A DNA stretch of 64,000 bases from Geothrix limicola (GCF_030268085.1 NZ_BSDE01000003.1:1-64000); one strand, 5' to 3'. Positions 1 to 9,290 are shown, numbered from the stretch's first letter. Translations and numbers: made by a program. The notes: generated by a model from the letters alone, not told the origin.

Positions 1-200
1 ATCCGGTTTTCAAAGACGCCCCCATGCTCCTCAGCATGGCCCAGAACGGCCTCTCAGCCCTTCCTGACACCTCGCAGCCTCAACCGCGCAGACATTCAGA
101 CTATCACCCTCATCCTAAAGTGCAAGAGAAAATTTCCGCAGAGGGCCCCAAACCTTCATTCTGTGAGCATCCTCAGCCATCATGAGCCATCGGAGATGCC
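1..200. other. Upstream region of galU; no gene recognised
   Basis: No gene is recognised here. The first plus-strand frame is open from the window edge to about 206, but the peptide has no recognisable composition or motif. A mildly AT-rich patch near 115-135 could hold the galU promoter. The only clear signal is a CGGAG Shine-Dalgarno sequence just before the galU ATG. Confidence 0.4.
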
Positions 201-1073
201 ATGAAGACCCTACGCAAAGCCGTCATTCCCGTTGCAGGACTGGGCACTCGTTTCCTTCCAGCCACCAAGGCCCAGCCCAAGGAAATGCTGCCGCTCGTGG
301 ATACGCCGGTCATCCAATACGTGGTGGAAGAGGCGATTCGTGCCGGCATTGAAAGCCTGGTGCTGGTGACAGGACGCGGCAAGGCCGCCATCGAGAACCA
401 CTTTGATGTGTCCTTCGAGCTTGAGGACACCCTCAGGCGCCGCGGCAAACAGGAGGATCTCGATCTGGTGCGTGGCATCAGCCATCTCGCCCAGTTCGCC
501 TATGTGCGCCAGGGCGAACCCCTCGGCCTCGGCCACGCGGTCCTCTGCGCGCGCCATGCCGTGGGCGATGAACCCTTCGCCCTGCTGCTAGGTGACGATG
601 TCTTTGACGAACGGGATTCGGCCCTGGATGCCCTCATCGCCGCCTACCGGATCACCGGCAAATCGGTGGTGGGTGTGCAGGAGGTCCCGCTCGAGCACGT
701 TTCCCGCTACGGCATCGTGAACGCGCCGGCGGGCCGACACGAAACCTGGGATGTGACATCCATTGTCGAAAAGCCCCGCCCCGAGGCCGCGCCTAGCCGC
801 TGGGCCGTGGTCGGGCGCTACGTCCTGGAACCGCGGGTCTTCGATCACCTCGCCGCGCTGGAGCCCGGCGTCGGCGGCGAGTACCAGCTCACGGATGCCC
901 TGGCCGCCCTGGCCGAGGAGGGTCGACTCGTCGCCGCCCCCATCCCCGCCACCCGCTTCGATACGGGCAACAAGCTGGATTACCTGAAGGCCAACGTGGA
1001 GTTCGCCCTCAAGCGCGATGATCTGCGTGATGAGTTCGCGGCCTACTTGAAGGAACTGTCCTGCGACCTCTAG
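201..1073 (+). CDS. galU: UTP--glucose-1-phosphate uridylyltransferase
   Basis: Makes UDP-glucose from UTP and glucose-1-phosphate in the cytoplasm, feeding glycan synthesis and the Leloir pathway encoded at the other end of the window. The 290-residue protein has the normal family length. It opens with the nucleotidyltransferase signature [19 protein letters not shown] (about residues 14-32) and carries VEKP (about 190) and GGEYQLTDA (about 230), all typical of GalU. A CGGAG ribosome-binding site precedes the ATG. Its TAG stop overlaps the TAG stop of the convergent copA on the shared bases CTAG, so there is no room for a terminator between them. Confidence 0.95.
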   Translation: MKTLRKAVIPVAGLGTRFLPATKAQPKEMLPLVDTPVIQYVVEEAIRAGIESLVLVTGRGKAAIENHFDVSFELEDTLRRRGKQEDLDLVRGISHLAQFAYVRQGEPLGLGHAVLCARHAVGDEPFALLLGDDVFDERDSALDALIAAYRITGKSVVGVQEVPLEHVSRYGIVNAPAGRHETWDVTSIVEKPRPEAAPSRWAVVGRYVLEPRVFDHLAALEPGVGGEYQLTDALAALAEEGRLVAAPIPATRFDTGNKLDYLKANVEFALKRDDLRDEFAAYLKELSCDL

Positions 1074-3175
1074 CGCCGCAGGCGCAGCGCGTTCAGCACC
1101 ACCGTCAGTGAGCTCAACCCCATGGCCACGCCCGCGAGCATGGGGCCGCCGAACCGCTCGAGCTGCCCGAAGGCAGCCAGCGGCACCAGCACGAGGTTGT
1201 AGCCAAAGGCCCAGCCGAGGTTCTGCCGGATGATGCGATGGGTGCGCTGCGCCAACCGGCGCGCCGCGAGGATGGGCTCCAGCCCGGGCCGCAACAGCAC
1301 CAGCGGAGCCGCGGCCATGGCCGCGGCCGTGCCCTGCTCGCCCGCGCCCGATCCCATCGCGATGCCGCAATCGGCCTGGGCCAGGGCCGGCGCATCGTTG
1401 ACGCCATCCCCCACGAAACCAGCAACGGCCCCGCCCTCCTGCAGGCGCTTCAGTTCCGCCAGCTTCCCCTCCGGCCGAACCTCGGCGATCACGTTCTGAA
1501 TGCCGACGGCCTCCGCCATGAGGCGGGCCGGGGCACTGCGATCCCCCGTCAACAGGTGGAGCTTCAGCCCCTGGGCCCCCAGCGCGTGTACCACCGCGGC
1601 CGCCTCAGATCGCAGGCGATCGCCCAGCACGAGCACACCCTGAAGACCCAGCTCATCCGCCAAGCCAACCGCAATGCCGTCCTCGTCCATCTCCGGCCAG
1701 CTCACATCGAGGAAGGCCGCGCTTCCCAGGCGCCACGCCCGCCCTTCCACCACGCCTGTGATGCCTCCACCGGGATGCGCCCGGAATCCTTCGACGGGCA
1801 GGAGCGGTCCTTCATGCGCAGAGCGGATGCCCCGGGCGATGGGATGCTCGGAATCCCGCTCCAGGCTGGCCGCCACCTTCAACACGTCGGCTTCGCCCAG
1901 GGTCCCTGAGATCACCACGCGCCGGAGTCGGGGTCGCCCTTCCGTGAGCGTGCCTGTCTTGTCGAAGACGAGGTCCGTGGCCTGCCCCAGGGCTTCCAGC
2001 GCCGCAGCGTCGCGCACCAGCACGCCCTTGCGGGCGGCCGCGCCGATGCCGACCATGACGGCCACCGGTGTCGCCAGGCCCAGGGCGCAGGGACACGCGA
2101 TGACGAGCAGGGTCACCGCGGGGCGCCAGGCCTGGGCCAGCCCTCCGCCCAGCCACCACCAGCCCGCGAAGGTCACGAGAGCCAGCGCGAGGATGGCCGG
2201 CACGAACACCGCGCTGATGCGGTCTGCCAGGTCCTGGGCCGGGGCCTTGGAACCCTGGGCCTGGGCCACCATGGCGGCCATGTGGGCCAACTGGGTGTCC
2301 GCCCCGACGGCCATCACGTCCAGTTCAAGTACAGAGCCATGGACGACGGTACCCGCCACCACCGCCTCGCCGGGCCCCTTCGGCACGGGCAGGGGCTCCC
2401 CGGTGAGCATGGATTCGTCCACCTCCGCCTGCCCGGACATCACCCGTCCATCGGCGGGGACGGCTTGTCCCGGGAGCACGCGGACCCGGTCTCCCGGCAC
2501 CAGGGCGGCCACGGGCACTTCCAGGACGGACCCATCGGGTTCGAGGCGCAGGGCCGTCGGCGGGGCCAGGGCGAGCAGGGCCTTCAAGGCGTCCGTGGCG
2601 CGGGACTTGGCCCGGGCCTCGAGGTATTTCCCGGTGAGCAGGAAGGCCACCAGGGCCGAGGCCGTCTCGAAGCTGAGTTCGTGGGCCCCACCCCACCATT
2701 CGCTCACAGCGAAAGCCCAGGCGACACCGGAGCCCAGCGCGATGAGCGTATCCATGGAGGCCTGTCCGTGAAGGGCCTGGCGCGCCGCGCGGCGGAAGAA
2801 GCCCAGCCCCGCGCCAAACACCACGGGCGTCGCCAGCAGGGCCTGCACCCAGCCCGGCAGGTGCCAGCCTAGGCCAGGAAGCATTCCCACCAGCAATGGC
2901 GCGGTGAGGGTCAGTGCGACGAGCATCCGCCAGCGCGCGGGCGCCAGACTGTCCCCTTCAGGCGTTTCGGCCTCGATGCGCTTCAAGCCGTAGCCTGCAT
3001 CCTCCACCTGGAGCGCCATGGCCTCGTAGGTCGCCGTCCCATCCACCGTGGCGGTGGACGTGGCCAGATTCACGGTGGCCGAGGCGACGCCGGGTGTGGC
3101 CGCCAGGGCCTTCTCCACGTGACGCACGCAGGAGGCGCACGTCATGCCGGATACGGAAAAGGTCTGCTGGCTCAC
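1070..3175 (-). CDS. copA: Copper-translocating P-type ATPase
   Basis: Inner-membrane P1B-type ATPase that exports Cu(I) from the cytoplasm. It is 701 residues with one N-terminal heavy-metal domain (GMTCASC at residues 10-16), several membrane helices, the metal-site CPC motif in [12 protein letters not shown] (about 360), the phosphorylation site DKTGTLT (about 403) and the hinge [10 protein letters not shown] (about 593). The start is a GTG preceded by a strong GGGAGG. It is the third gene after the MerR regulator and copZ, the classic Cue-type efflux set. CPC plus the CopZ partner favours copper over zinc or cadmium. Confidence 0.95.
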   Translation of the reverse strand: MSQQTFSVSGMTCASCVRHVEKALAATPGVASATVNLATSTATVDGTATYEAMALQVEDAGYGLKRIEAETPEGDSLAPARWRMLVALTLTAPLLVGMLPGLGWHLPGWVQALLATPVVFGAGLGFFRRAARQALHGQASMDTLIALGSGVAWAFAVSEWWGGAHELSFETASALVAFLLTGKYLEARAKSRATDALKALLALAPPTALRLEPDGSVLEVPVAALVPGDRVRVLPGQAVPADGRVMSGQAEVDESMLTGEPLPVPKGPGEAVVAGTVVHGSVLELDVMAVGADTQLAHMAAMVAQAQGSKAPAQDLADRISAVFVPAILALALVTFAGWWWLGGGLAQAWRPAVTLLVIACPCALGLATPVAVMVGIGAAARKGVLVRDAAALEALGQATDLVFDKTGTLTEGRPRLRRVVISGTLGEADVLKVAASLERDSEHPIARGIRSAHEGPLLPVEGFRAHPGGGITGVVEGRAWRLGSAAFLDVSWPEMDEDGIAVGLADELGLQGVLVLGDRLRSEAAAVVHALGAQGLKLHLLTGDRSAPARLMAEAVGIQNVIAEVRPEGKLAELKRLQEGGAVAGFVGDGVNDAPALAQADCGIAMGSGAGEQGTAAAMAAAPLVLLRPGLEPILAARRLAQRTHRIIRQNLGWAFGYNLVLVPLAAFGQLERFGGPMLAGVAMGLSSLTVVLNALRLRR

Positions 3176-3211
3176 GGATCTTCCTCCCTGACGACAGGCA
3201 CAAGCGAAGGC

Positions 3212-3418
3212 CTAGGCTTGGCTCGCCATCGCGTAGCCGGCCTCGGCCACGCGAGCGGCCATGGCCTCGAAGGGCGCCCCGCCTTCCACGGTGGCGGTGC
3301 CCTGGGCCAGATCCACGGTCACTCCCGTTACGCCCTCCACGGAGCGCAGGGCCTTCTCCACGTGCTTGGCGCATCCGCCGCAGGTCATGCCGGTGATGCG
3401 GTAGGTCTTGGCATTCAT
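3212..3418 (-). CDS. copZ: Copper chaperone, heavy-metal-associated domain protein
   Basis: A 68-residue stand-alone HMA domain with the Cu(I)-binding motif GMTCGGC at about residues 9-15 and the following AKHVEKAL helix. By family knowledge it carries Cu(I) to the N-terminal domain of CopA or to the sensor. Its ATG overlaps the stop of the upstream MerR gene in an ATGA, and copA follows 36 bases later, so the three genes are one transcription unit. The HMA domain at the N terminus of CopA is clearly related. Confidence 0.93.
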   Translation of the reverse strand: MNAKTYRITGMTCGGCAKHVEKALRSVEGVTGVTVDLAQGTATVEGGAPFEAMAARVAEAGYAMASQA

Positions 3419-3915
3419 GAGTGCCTCCTTGAAGACGTCAAAGTCTCGGATTCCCGAGGACGGAGGCGGCCAGCTCCATCCAGGAGGGTCGCCATCAAAT
3501 CACAACCGACGGTGCTGCTCTGACCGTCCGGCGTGGCCAGCGTGAGCCGGAGCAGCTCCACCAGGGCGTTGATCTCGGCCAACCGAACCTCCAGCGCGGT
3601 CAGCTTGGTGCCGAGCGCTTCGCGCACATGCCCGCAGGGCGCGGTGCTTCCCCGGAGGACCCGCAGCAACTCCTGAATCTCCTCCAGATCGAATCCGGCC
3701 ACCTGGGCAGCCCGGAGCATCCGGACCCAGTGCACCGCCTCCGCAGGGAAGAGGCGATAGCCTTTCCCGGAGCGCGGAAGCTCCCCGAACACGCCCGCAT
3801 CGGCATAGAAGCGCAGGTTGCGGGCAGTGACGCCCGAAAGATCGGCCAATTGGCCGATCTTGAGCATCCCGGATGGGCCGGAACCCTTCGCCAACCCTTC
3901 GATCTGCTTCGCCAT
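3415..3915 (-). CDS. MerR-family transcriptional regulator, CueR/copper-type
   Basis: 166-residue activator of the copZA genes that follow it. The winged-helix domain begins at MLKIGQLADLSGVTARNLRFYADAG in two halves (about residues 17-41), followed by a dimerisation helix. A cysteine lies in PCGHV (about 113) and another in GCDL near the C terminus, the region where CueR-like sensors hold their metal ligands. I chose the upstream ATG at 3915 because GGGAGGG sits just before it, while the internal ATG at 3867 has no good ribosome-binding site. The longer start gives an unusual 16-residue N-terminal extension. The metal is inferred from the operon, not from the ligands. Confidence 0.85.
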   Translation of the reverse strand: MAKQIEGLAKGSGPSGMLKIGQLADLSGVTARNLRFYADAGVFGELPRSGKGYRLFPAEAVHWVRMLRAAQVAGFDLEEIQELLRVLRGSTAPCGHVREALGTKLTALEVRLAEINALVELLRLTLATPDGQSSTVGCDLMATLLDGAGRLRPRESETLTSSRRHS

Positions 3916-3942
3916 GGGACCCTCCCGAGCGCCTTGGATCCC

Positions 3943-3973
3943 AGGGTAAGGTTCCAGTCGCCTGGAGACTCAA
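3943..3973 (-). promoter_or_regulatory. MerR/CueR-type promoter with 19-bp spacer and central dyad
   Basis: On the minus strand a -35 TTGAGT (3968-3973) and a -10 TACCCT (3943-3948) are separated by exactly 19 bases. The spacer holds the perfect inverted repeat TCCAG-GCGA-CTGGA (3953-3966 on the plus strand). An over-long spacer carrying a dyad is the hallmark of promoters that MerR-family activators twist into register, and the layout resembles known copA promoters. It lies about 28 bases upstream of the regulator start, so the operon would be autoregulated. Confidence 0.75.
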
Positions 3974-3982
3974 GGGAAAAAT

Positions 3983-5875
3983 TCACATCGACGAAGCGCC
4001 CCTGGCCCGGTGGATCAGAAGGTGGAGGATCGTCACGGCTGCGGGCGTGATTCCCGGGATGCGGCTGGCCTGGCCGAGGGTCTCAGGCCGATGCAGGGCC
4101 AGCTTCTCGAGCACCTCCTTCGAGATGCCGTGCAGGTGCTCCACGCGCAGGTCCGAGGGGATCCGCACGTGATCCCAGGCGCGCTGCCCCTCCAGCAGCC
4201 GGGCCTCCCGCTCACGATAGGGCGCGTAGCGCAGATCGAATAACAGCAGGTCCCGCTCGGTGGCAGGCGTCCAACCCGCCTGAGCGTCGTCCCACCCCTC
4301 CAGCAGGCCCAGACAGGCATCCGCCTCGGCCGGACCGATCTGCTGACGCCGGAACAGGTCCGACAGGCTCAGGCCCGCCTCCAGGCGCAATCCAGCCCCG
4401 GCCGCGATGGCGCCGAAGGGGCTGGTCTGAGTGACCCAGGCCGCCTCGCACTGCACCTTCAGGCGCTCCCGGCGGGCGACCTTCGCCTCCACCTGGGCGA
4501 GCTCGGCGGGATCCAGGGCACCCACCTCGCGGGCCACGGCCAGCAGCCGGCCGTCGGCCAGGTCGCAGGCCAGGCCCAGCCGGTGTTCGGCCCGGGCCGT
4601 GAGCATGCGGTAGGGCTCATCGGTGCCCTTGGTGACGAGGTCGTCGACCATCACGCCCAGGTAGGCCTGCTCGCGACCAAGGACGATGGGTTCCTGGCCC
4701 CTCAAGCCCCGCACGGCGTTGATGCCCGCCAGGAGGCCCTGCCCCGCCGCCTCTTCGTACCCGGTGGTGCCGTTGATCTGACCCGCGAACCAGACGCCTT
4801 CCAGGCTCGCCACCGAAAGATCCTGGCGAAGCTGCAGAGGGTCGAAGCTGTCGTACTCGATGGCGTAGCCCGGGCGCAGGATTTCCGCCGCTTCGAAGCC
4901 CGGCAGGCTCCGCACCATGCGCACTTGAACATCCGGCGGCATGGAGGTGGAGAGGCCCGCCAGGTAGATCTCCTCGGTCTCGAGGCTTTCGGGCTCCACG
5001 AAGATCTGGTGATGCCCCTTGTCGGGGAACTTCACGAACTTGTCTTCGATGGAGGGGCAGTAGCGCGGCCCGACGCCTTCGATGTGGCCCCCGTAGAGGC
5101 TCGACTTGGGCAGGTTCTCGCGCACGATGGCTTCGGTGTCCCGCGTGGTGTGCACGATGTGGCAGGGCACCTGGGGCTGAGGGATGCCCGGGCTGAAGAA
5201 GCTGAAGGGCCGCGGTGGATCATCCCCGGGCTGGACCTCCAGGCGGCTGAAATCGATGGAGGCCTTGGCCAGCCTCGGGCTGGTGCCCGTCTTCAGGCGG
5301 CGGTGGCGCAGCCCGAGGCTGCGCAGCTGCTCGGCTAGGTGCGTGCTGGCGGGTTCGCCCGCGCGGCCCGCTTCCAGGCGCTTCTCCCCGATGAGGATGC
5401 ACCCGTTGAGGAAGGTGCCGCTGGTCACCACCACGGCCTCGCAAGGCAGGACGGAACCGTCCAGCAGCTCCACGCCGCGCAGCCCCTGTGTGCCTTCCCG
5501 CCAGAGCAGGGCGGCCGCCATGCCCTGGCGCAGCCGCAGATTCGGCGTGTGCTCCAGCAGGTGGCGAGCGGCGATGCGGTATTTCACCTTGTCGGCTTGG
5601 GCCCGCGGGCCGCGCACGGCCACGCCGCGGCTTTCGTTGAGGATGCGGAAATGGATCCCCGTCGCATCGATGAGGCGGCCCATGGCGCCACCCAGGGCGT
5701 CGAGCTCGCGGACCATGTGGCCCTTCCCCACCCCTCCAATGCTCGGGTTGCAGCTCATCTGGCCGATCTGGTCGAGGTTCATGGTGAGCAGGGTGGTGTC
5801 CATGCCCATGCGCGCCGCGATGTAGGCAGCCTCGATCCCCGCGTGCCCGCCCCCGATGACCACCACGTGCTTCAA
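3983..5875 (-). CDS. mnmG: tRNA uridine-5-carboxymethylaminomethyl modification enzyme
   Basis: FAD-dependent subunit that, with MnmE, installs the cmnm5 group on U34 of certain tRNAs. The 630-residue protein is full length. It starts with the dinucleotide-binding motif GGGHAGIEAA (residues 8-17) and has CNPSIGGVGKG (about 41-51), GRAGEPAS, and the NGTTGYEEAAGQGL stretch (about 365-378) diagnostic of MnmG. The C-terminal helical domain ends with ISKEVLEKL and PGITPAAVTILH. No mnmE or rsmG is next to it. The copper operon starts from its own promoter just beyond the stop. Confidence 0.96.
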   Translation of the reverse strand: MKHVVVIGGGHAGIEAAYIAARMGMDTTLLTMNLDQIGQMSCNPSIGGVGKGHMVRELDALGGAMGRLIDATGIHFRILNESRGVAVRGPRAQADKVKYRIAARHLLEHTPNLRLRQGMAAALLWREGTQGLRGVELLDGSVLPCEAVVVTSGTFLNGCILIGEKRLEAGRAGEPASTHLAEQLRSLGLRHRRLKTGTSPRLAKASIDFSRLEVQPGDDPPRPFSFFSPGIPQPQVPCHIVHTTRDTEAIVRENLPKSSLYGGHIEGVGPRYCPSIEDKFVKFPDKGHHQIFVEPESLETEEIYLAGLSTSMPPDVQVRMVRSLPGFEAAEILRPGYAIEYDSFDPLQLRQDLSVASLEGVWFAGQINGTTGYEEAAGQGLLAGINAVRGLRGQEPIVLGREQAYLGVMVDDLVTKGTDEPYRMLTARAEHRLGLACDLADGRLLAVAREVGALDPAELAQVEAKVARRERLKVQCEAAWVTQTSPFGAIAAGAGLRLEAGLSLSDLFRRQQIGPAEADACLGLLEGWDDAQAGWTPATERDLLLFDLRYAPYREREARLLEGQRAWDHVRIPSDLRVEHLHGISKEVLEKLALHRPETLGQASRIPGITPAAVTILHLLIHRARGASSM

Positions 5876-5937
5876 CCGAACCTCCGAAGGTTGTCAGGAT
5901 ACCCTTCCGCGCCGGCGACATCCCCTGGGGCCCCGGG

Positions 5938-5943
5938 TAAACT
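5938..5943 (+). promoter_or_regulatory. Possible -10 element for a leaderless pssA mRNA
   Basis: TAAACT fits the TANNNT -10 pattern and lies 6 bases before the pssA ATG, which has no Shine-Dalgarno sequence. A weak -35 (GCGACA, 5915-5920) sits 17 bases upstream. This spacing would place transcription start on or next to the A of the start codon. Confidence 0.35.
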
Positions 5944-5949
5944 GGTGTC

Positions 5950-6789
5950 ATGCGACCCCGTCTGAGTCCCGAGGAACGCCGCGCGCGGCGACAGCGAGCC
6001 ATGCGGAGGTCGATGTTCGTGCTGCCCTCCAGCATCACGATGGCTTCCGTGTTCTGCGGTTTTTCCAGCGTGGTCATGTCCATCAACGCCGCGGGCGCCA
6101 CGCCGGAGCGCTATTTCCTCTGGGCCGCGGGCCTGCTGGTGCTGGCCGGCGTCTTCGATGGTCTGGACGGCCGGGTGGCGCGGGCCACCAACACGGCCAC
6201 GGAATTCGGCGTGCAGCTGGACAGCCTCGCGGACGTCGTCAGCTTCGGCATGGCTCCCGCGATCCTGGCCTACCGCTACGGGTTCTTCCAGCTCGGCATC
6301 AATGATTCCCACGTGCGGGCCGCCGGATGGGCCGCCTGTTTCGTATTCACGGCCTGCGGCGCCCTGCGCCTGGCCCGCTTCAACGTGCAGGTGGGGGCCG
6401 TGGATTCCCGCTACTTCGTCGGGCTGCCCATTCCCGCCGGCGCCGCCTGCGTGGCGTCCGTGATCATCTGGCATCCCACGCCGCCCGCTGCGGCGGGCCT
6501 CGCCTACTGTTTCGCGGCCATGCTCTTCTTCGTCGGCCTGCTCATGGTGTCCACCATCCGGTTCTCGAGCTTCAAGAAGCGCGCCACCAGCCCCCGCGCG
6601 GTCATGGTCACCAACCTGAGCATCGTGCTCGTCCTGGCCATGATGATCCTCTTCCAGCAGCGCTTCTTCGGCAGCTTCTTCGCGGCCTACATCACGCTTT
6701 CGCTGATCATGAATCTCGCATGGAAGGCGGGCTGGCGCGGCATTGAGCCGCCTCACGACGGGCCCAAGGAACCGGAAACGGTCCACTGA
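5950..6789 (+). CDS. pssA: CDP-diacylglycerol--serine O-phosphatidyltransferase
   Basis: Integral membrane enzyme that makes phosphatidylserine from CDP-diacylglycerol and serine, on the way to phosphatidylethanolamine. The 279-residue protein has the CDP-alcohol phosphotransferase signature in DGLDGRVAR, then GVQLDSLAD (about residues 71-96): DGxxDGxxAR followed by GxxxDxxxD. About seven hydrophobic segments follow, with a short basic cytoplasmic N terminus. PssA is favoured over PgsA by the length and the FGMAPA stretch after the motif. No psd gene is adjacent. The start lacks a ribosome-binding site, see the -10 entry. Confidence 0.92.
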   Translation: MRPRLSPEERRARRQRAMRRSMFVLPSSITMASVFCGFSSVVMSINAAGATPERYFLWAAGLLVLAGVFDGLDGRVARATNTATEFGVQLDSLADVVSFGMAPAILAYRYGFFQLGINDSHVRAAGWAACFVFTACGALRLARFNVQVGAVDSRYFVGLPIPAGAACVASVIIWHPTPPAAAGLAYCFAAMLFFVGLLMVSTIRFSSFKKRATSPRAVMVTNLSIVLVLAMMILFQQRFFGSFFAAYITLSLIMNLAWKAGWRGIEPPHDGPKEPETVH

Positions 6790-6817
6790 CCTTTCAGAAG
6801 CAAAGTGCCGAGCCGGT

Positions 6818-7318
6818 CTAGAGCGCCGTGGCGCCGGCCGGAACGGTCACGCCCGCGACGGCGGAGACCTTGGCATTGGCCAGCAGCTTGCCGCCCGTCC
6901 CGGGCCCGATGCCCAGGGCGGCGCCCTGCTTGACGCCCGCCTCGGTGGTGGCGGCCGTCGGCACCTTGATGGCCGCCATGCGCTGGATGAGGAAGGTCGC
7001 CGCGGAAGATCCGTCACCGGCGATGCGGTCCCCCGCGAGGAGCAGCACGGCGTCCGGCTTCCGGCTCGACAGGGTGCCGATGGCCTTGCCCATGTCCTGA
7101 GGACCCTTCACGTCCACCACGATCAGCTTCATGCCGCCCGCGGCCCCCGTAAGGGCCGCCAGGGCGCCCTTGCTGCCGTTCGAATCGCAGACCACGGCGA
7201 GCGTTTCGCAATTGGGCCAGGACTTCTTGATGGCGCCGATGATCGCATCGTAATCCCCAGCGACCAGAGTCGATGCGGCCATGGCCAGTAACACCGCGAC
7301 AGAACGGACCCTCGACAT
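6818..7318 (-). CDS. Small secreted protein, possibly ABC substrate-binding-like
   Basis: 166 residues starting at the ATG with GGAGG in front (7318); a longer reading to 7360 has no such support. A Sec signal peptide (SRVRSVAVLLAMAASTLVAG) is followed by alternating alpha/beta sequence: KLIVVDVKGPQDMGKAI, KPDAVLLLAGDRIAG and a C-terminal stretch with KQGAALGIGPGTGGKLLANAK. The last part recalls the second half of the ABC_sub_bind family (PF04392), but the protein is only about half that family's length. The function is unknown. It follows nupC on the same strand, with two small hairpins (7330-7347 and 7348-7366) between the genes. Confidence 0.7.
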   Translation of the reverse strand: MSRVRSVAVLLAMAASTLVAGDYDAIIGAIKKSWPNCETLAVVCDSNGSKGALAALTGAAGGMKLIVVDVKGPQDMGKAIGTLSSRKPDAVLLLAGDRIAGDGSSAATFLIQRMAAIKVPTAATTEAGVKQGAALGIGPGTGGKLLANAKVSAVAGVTVPAGATAL

Positions 7319-7407
7319 GAAACCTCCAACCGATGCCCCTTCATCGGCAGCCTTCCTCAAAGGCTGGAGCTTTCACCGCATCAGCGGGTTTTTTACAGCC
7401 TGCTCGG

Positions 7408-8781
7408 CTAACTCAGGATGCCCGCGATGCAGGCGCTGAGGAAGTTGGCCAGGGTTCCGGCCAGCATGGCCCGGATGCCCAGGCGGGCCAGGTCGCCCCG
7501 CCGTTCGGGCACGAGGGCGCCGATGCCGCCCACCTGGATGGCGATGCTGCTGAAGTTGGCGAAGCCGCAGAGGGCGAAGGTGGAGATGAGCCTCGCCTTG
7601 GCGGACAGATCCGTCATCCGGCCCAGATCCAGGAAGGCCACGAATTCGTTCACCACCATGCGCTTGCCCAGCAGGCCGCCCACCCGACCCGCCTCGCCCC
7701 AGGGCACGCCCATGAGGAAGGCGGGGATCTTGAACATCCAGCCCAGCACCAGCTCCAGGCTGAAACCGGGATGGATGGCCTTCATGAGCCCGTTGATGAG
7801 GTAGATGAGCGCGATGAAGGCGATAAGCATGACGGCCACGTTGAAGGCCAGCTGGCCGCCTTCGAAGGCGCCGCGAGCCGCGGCATCCAGCACGTTCGCG
7901 TCGTGGTTGGGGATGTCCACCTTGATCTCGCCGGCGGTTTCGGGGGCGCCCGTCTCGGGTTCCAGCATCTTGGCCATCATCACCGCGCCGGGCGCCGTCA
8001 TGATGACGGCCGTCAGCAGGTGGACGATGTCGACGTGGGCCACCTGGACGTAGGCCACCATGATGCTGCCCGACACGTGGGCCATGCCCGCCGTCATGAT
8101 CACCATGAGCTCGCTGCGGGTCATCTTGGCCAGGAAGGGCCGGATGGTCAGGGGCGCTTCGGTCTGGCCCATGAGGATGCTGGCCGCCACGCTCACGCTT
8201 TCCGCGCCGGAGACCTTCAGGAAGCGGCCCATGGCGCGGGCCGCCGCGCTCACCACCCACTGCATGATGCCGACGTAGTAGAGCACCGCGAAGATCGAAG
8301 CCACGAAGATGATGGTGGGCAGCACGGCGAACGCGAAGACCATCCCCACGCTGCTGCCGGGGCCATCGGACAGGCTGCCGAACACGAAGCTCGCGCCTTC
8401 GTGGGCATAGGTCATGAGGTGTTCGACCACCAGGCGCATCTTGTCGAAGGTGGAACCCACCAGGTTCCCGCGCAGCAGGCCCAGCACGATGACGCCGAAG
8501 AGGCCCCAGTTGAGCGGCTTGTTCTCGTAGGCGGCGAAGCGCCGCAGCAGCATGGGCGTGAACATCAGCGCCAGCACCACCCAACCCGTTCCCCTGGGGA
8601 AGGGCAGGAAGCTCAGCAGGCTCGAGATCTGCACGCCCTTGAGCACGATGAGGGCGAAGATCCACTGGAGCCCCAGGCCCCAGAGGATCGTCCGCCAGTG
8701 GATCGCGCTGCGCTTGTGGGACAGCAGGTACGCAAGGGCCACGAAGGCCACGATTCCGGCCAGTCCAATGAACCGTTCCAT
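7408..8781 (-). CDS. nupC: Concentrative nucleoside transporter, NupC/CNT family
   Basis: 457-residue inner-membrane nucleoside/cation symporter. The N terminus (FIGLAGIVAFVALAYLLS) and the segment with HWRTILWGLGLQW match NupC-type transporters. Further on are GSSVGMVFAFAVLP, SILMGQTEAPLTIRPFL (the conserved GQTE nucleoside-site motif), GMAHVSGSIMVAYV, and NEFVAFLDL, all characteristic of the CNT family. About eight to ten membrane spans are visible. A GGGAG ribosome-binding site lies between it and the upstream gene, only 10 bases away, so the two are probably co-transcribed. Confidence 0.93.
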   Translation of the reverse strand: MERFIGLAGIVAFVALAYLLSHKRSAIHWRTILWGLGLQWIFALIVLKGVQISSLLSFLPFPRGTGWVVLALMFTPMLLRRFAAYENKPLNWGLFGVIVLGLLRGNLVGSTFDKMRLVVEHLMTYAHEGASFVFGSLSDGPGSSVGMVFAFAVLPTIIFVASIFAVLYYVGIMQWVVSAAARAMGRFLKVSGAESVSVAASILMGQTEAPLTIRPFLAKMTRSELMVIMTAGMAHVSGSIMVAYVQVAHVDIVHLLTAVIMTAPGAVMMAKMLEPETGAPETAGEIKVDIPNHDANVLDAAARGAFEGGQLAFNVAVMLIAFIALIYLINGLMKAIHPGFSLELVLGWMFKIPAFLMGVPWGEAGRVGGLLGKRMVVNEFVAFLDLGRMTDLSAKARLISTFALCGFANFSSIAIQVGGIGALVPERRGDLARLGIRAMLAGTLANFLSACIAGILS

Positions 8782-8791
8782 CGAGTTCTCC

Positions 8792-9148
8792 CTACAGTTC
8801 GTGGTTCAGGGCCTCGATGGCCTGCTCCATGTGAAAACGGGCCCGGCCCAGCAGGCCCTCCCGCTGCATCACCAGCACCAGGGTGCACTGTTCCTTGGCG
8901 CCCACCATCAGGATCCAGTGCTGGTCCGTCGCAAAGGCCACCTGCTTGATCTCGCCGCGGTCGAATTCCTCCACGGCCTGCTGCAGGTGCCGCTTCACCA
9001 CGTGCTGATAGGCGCCCAGCAACTGCAGCCCTTCGTTGGACACCTGGATGGTGCGCGCGCAGACGGGATCTCCGTCCCGGTCGTTGAACGTCGCGGCCAG
9101 GGCTTCGGGCACGCGCTCGATAAGCTGATCCAGGATTTGCTGGAACAT
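8792..9148 (-). CDS. Small cytoplasmic protein, roadblock/LC7-like
   Basis: 118 residues from the ATG at 9148, chosen because GGAG precedes it and the extension to 9202 looks non-coding. It has no signal peptide or membrane span. The order is helix (FQQILDQLIERVP), strand (ALAATFNDRDGDPV), helix, strand (KQVAFATDQHWILMVG), strand, helix. This resembles roadblock/MglB-like folds, whose members often partner small GTPases, but the match is by fold pattern only. It sits 10 bases upstream of nupC. I cannot assign a role. Confidence 0.75.
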   Translation of the reverse strand: MFQQILDQLIERVPEALAATFNDRDGDPVCARTIQVSNEGLQLLGAYQHVVKRHLQQAVEEFDRGEIKQVAFATDQHWILMVGAKEQCTLVLVMQREGLLGRARFHMEQAIEALNHEL

Positions 9149-9290
9149 GGTGGGACTCCGGTGATGCGTGACCAAAGCATGACCGGACTGGGTCACTCCC
9201 ACAAAACAACCTTTTCATCCCCAGGGGCACAAGGGCACAGGAAGGTGCTTCGGCACGACCTGGGCAGGCATGGGTTTTCCCCAACCGCTT
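9149..9290. other. Intergenic region, no gene seen
   Basis: About 140 bases between the roadblock-like gene and the DUF2752 gene. It should hold the promoter of the roadblock-nupC unit on the minus strand. No clear promoter or terminator is visible. Confidence 0.4.

Noticed and set aside
1-206. Open frame from the left edge to the galU region
   Set aside because: 68 codons with no family resemblance and no visible start; it cannot be supported as the end of a gene.
7330-7366. Two small hairpins before the secreted protein gene, considered as a riboswitch
   Set aside because: The stems are short (6 and 7 bp) and match no known riboswitch; they may only affect ribosome access.
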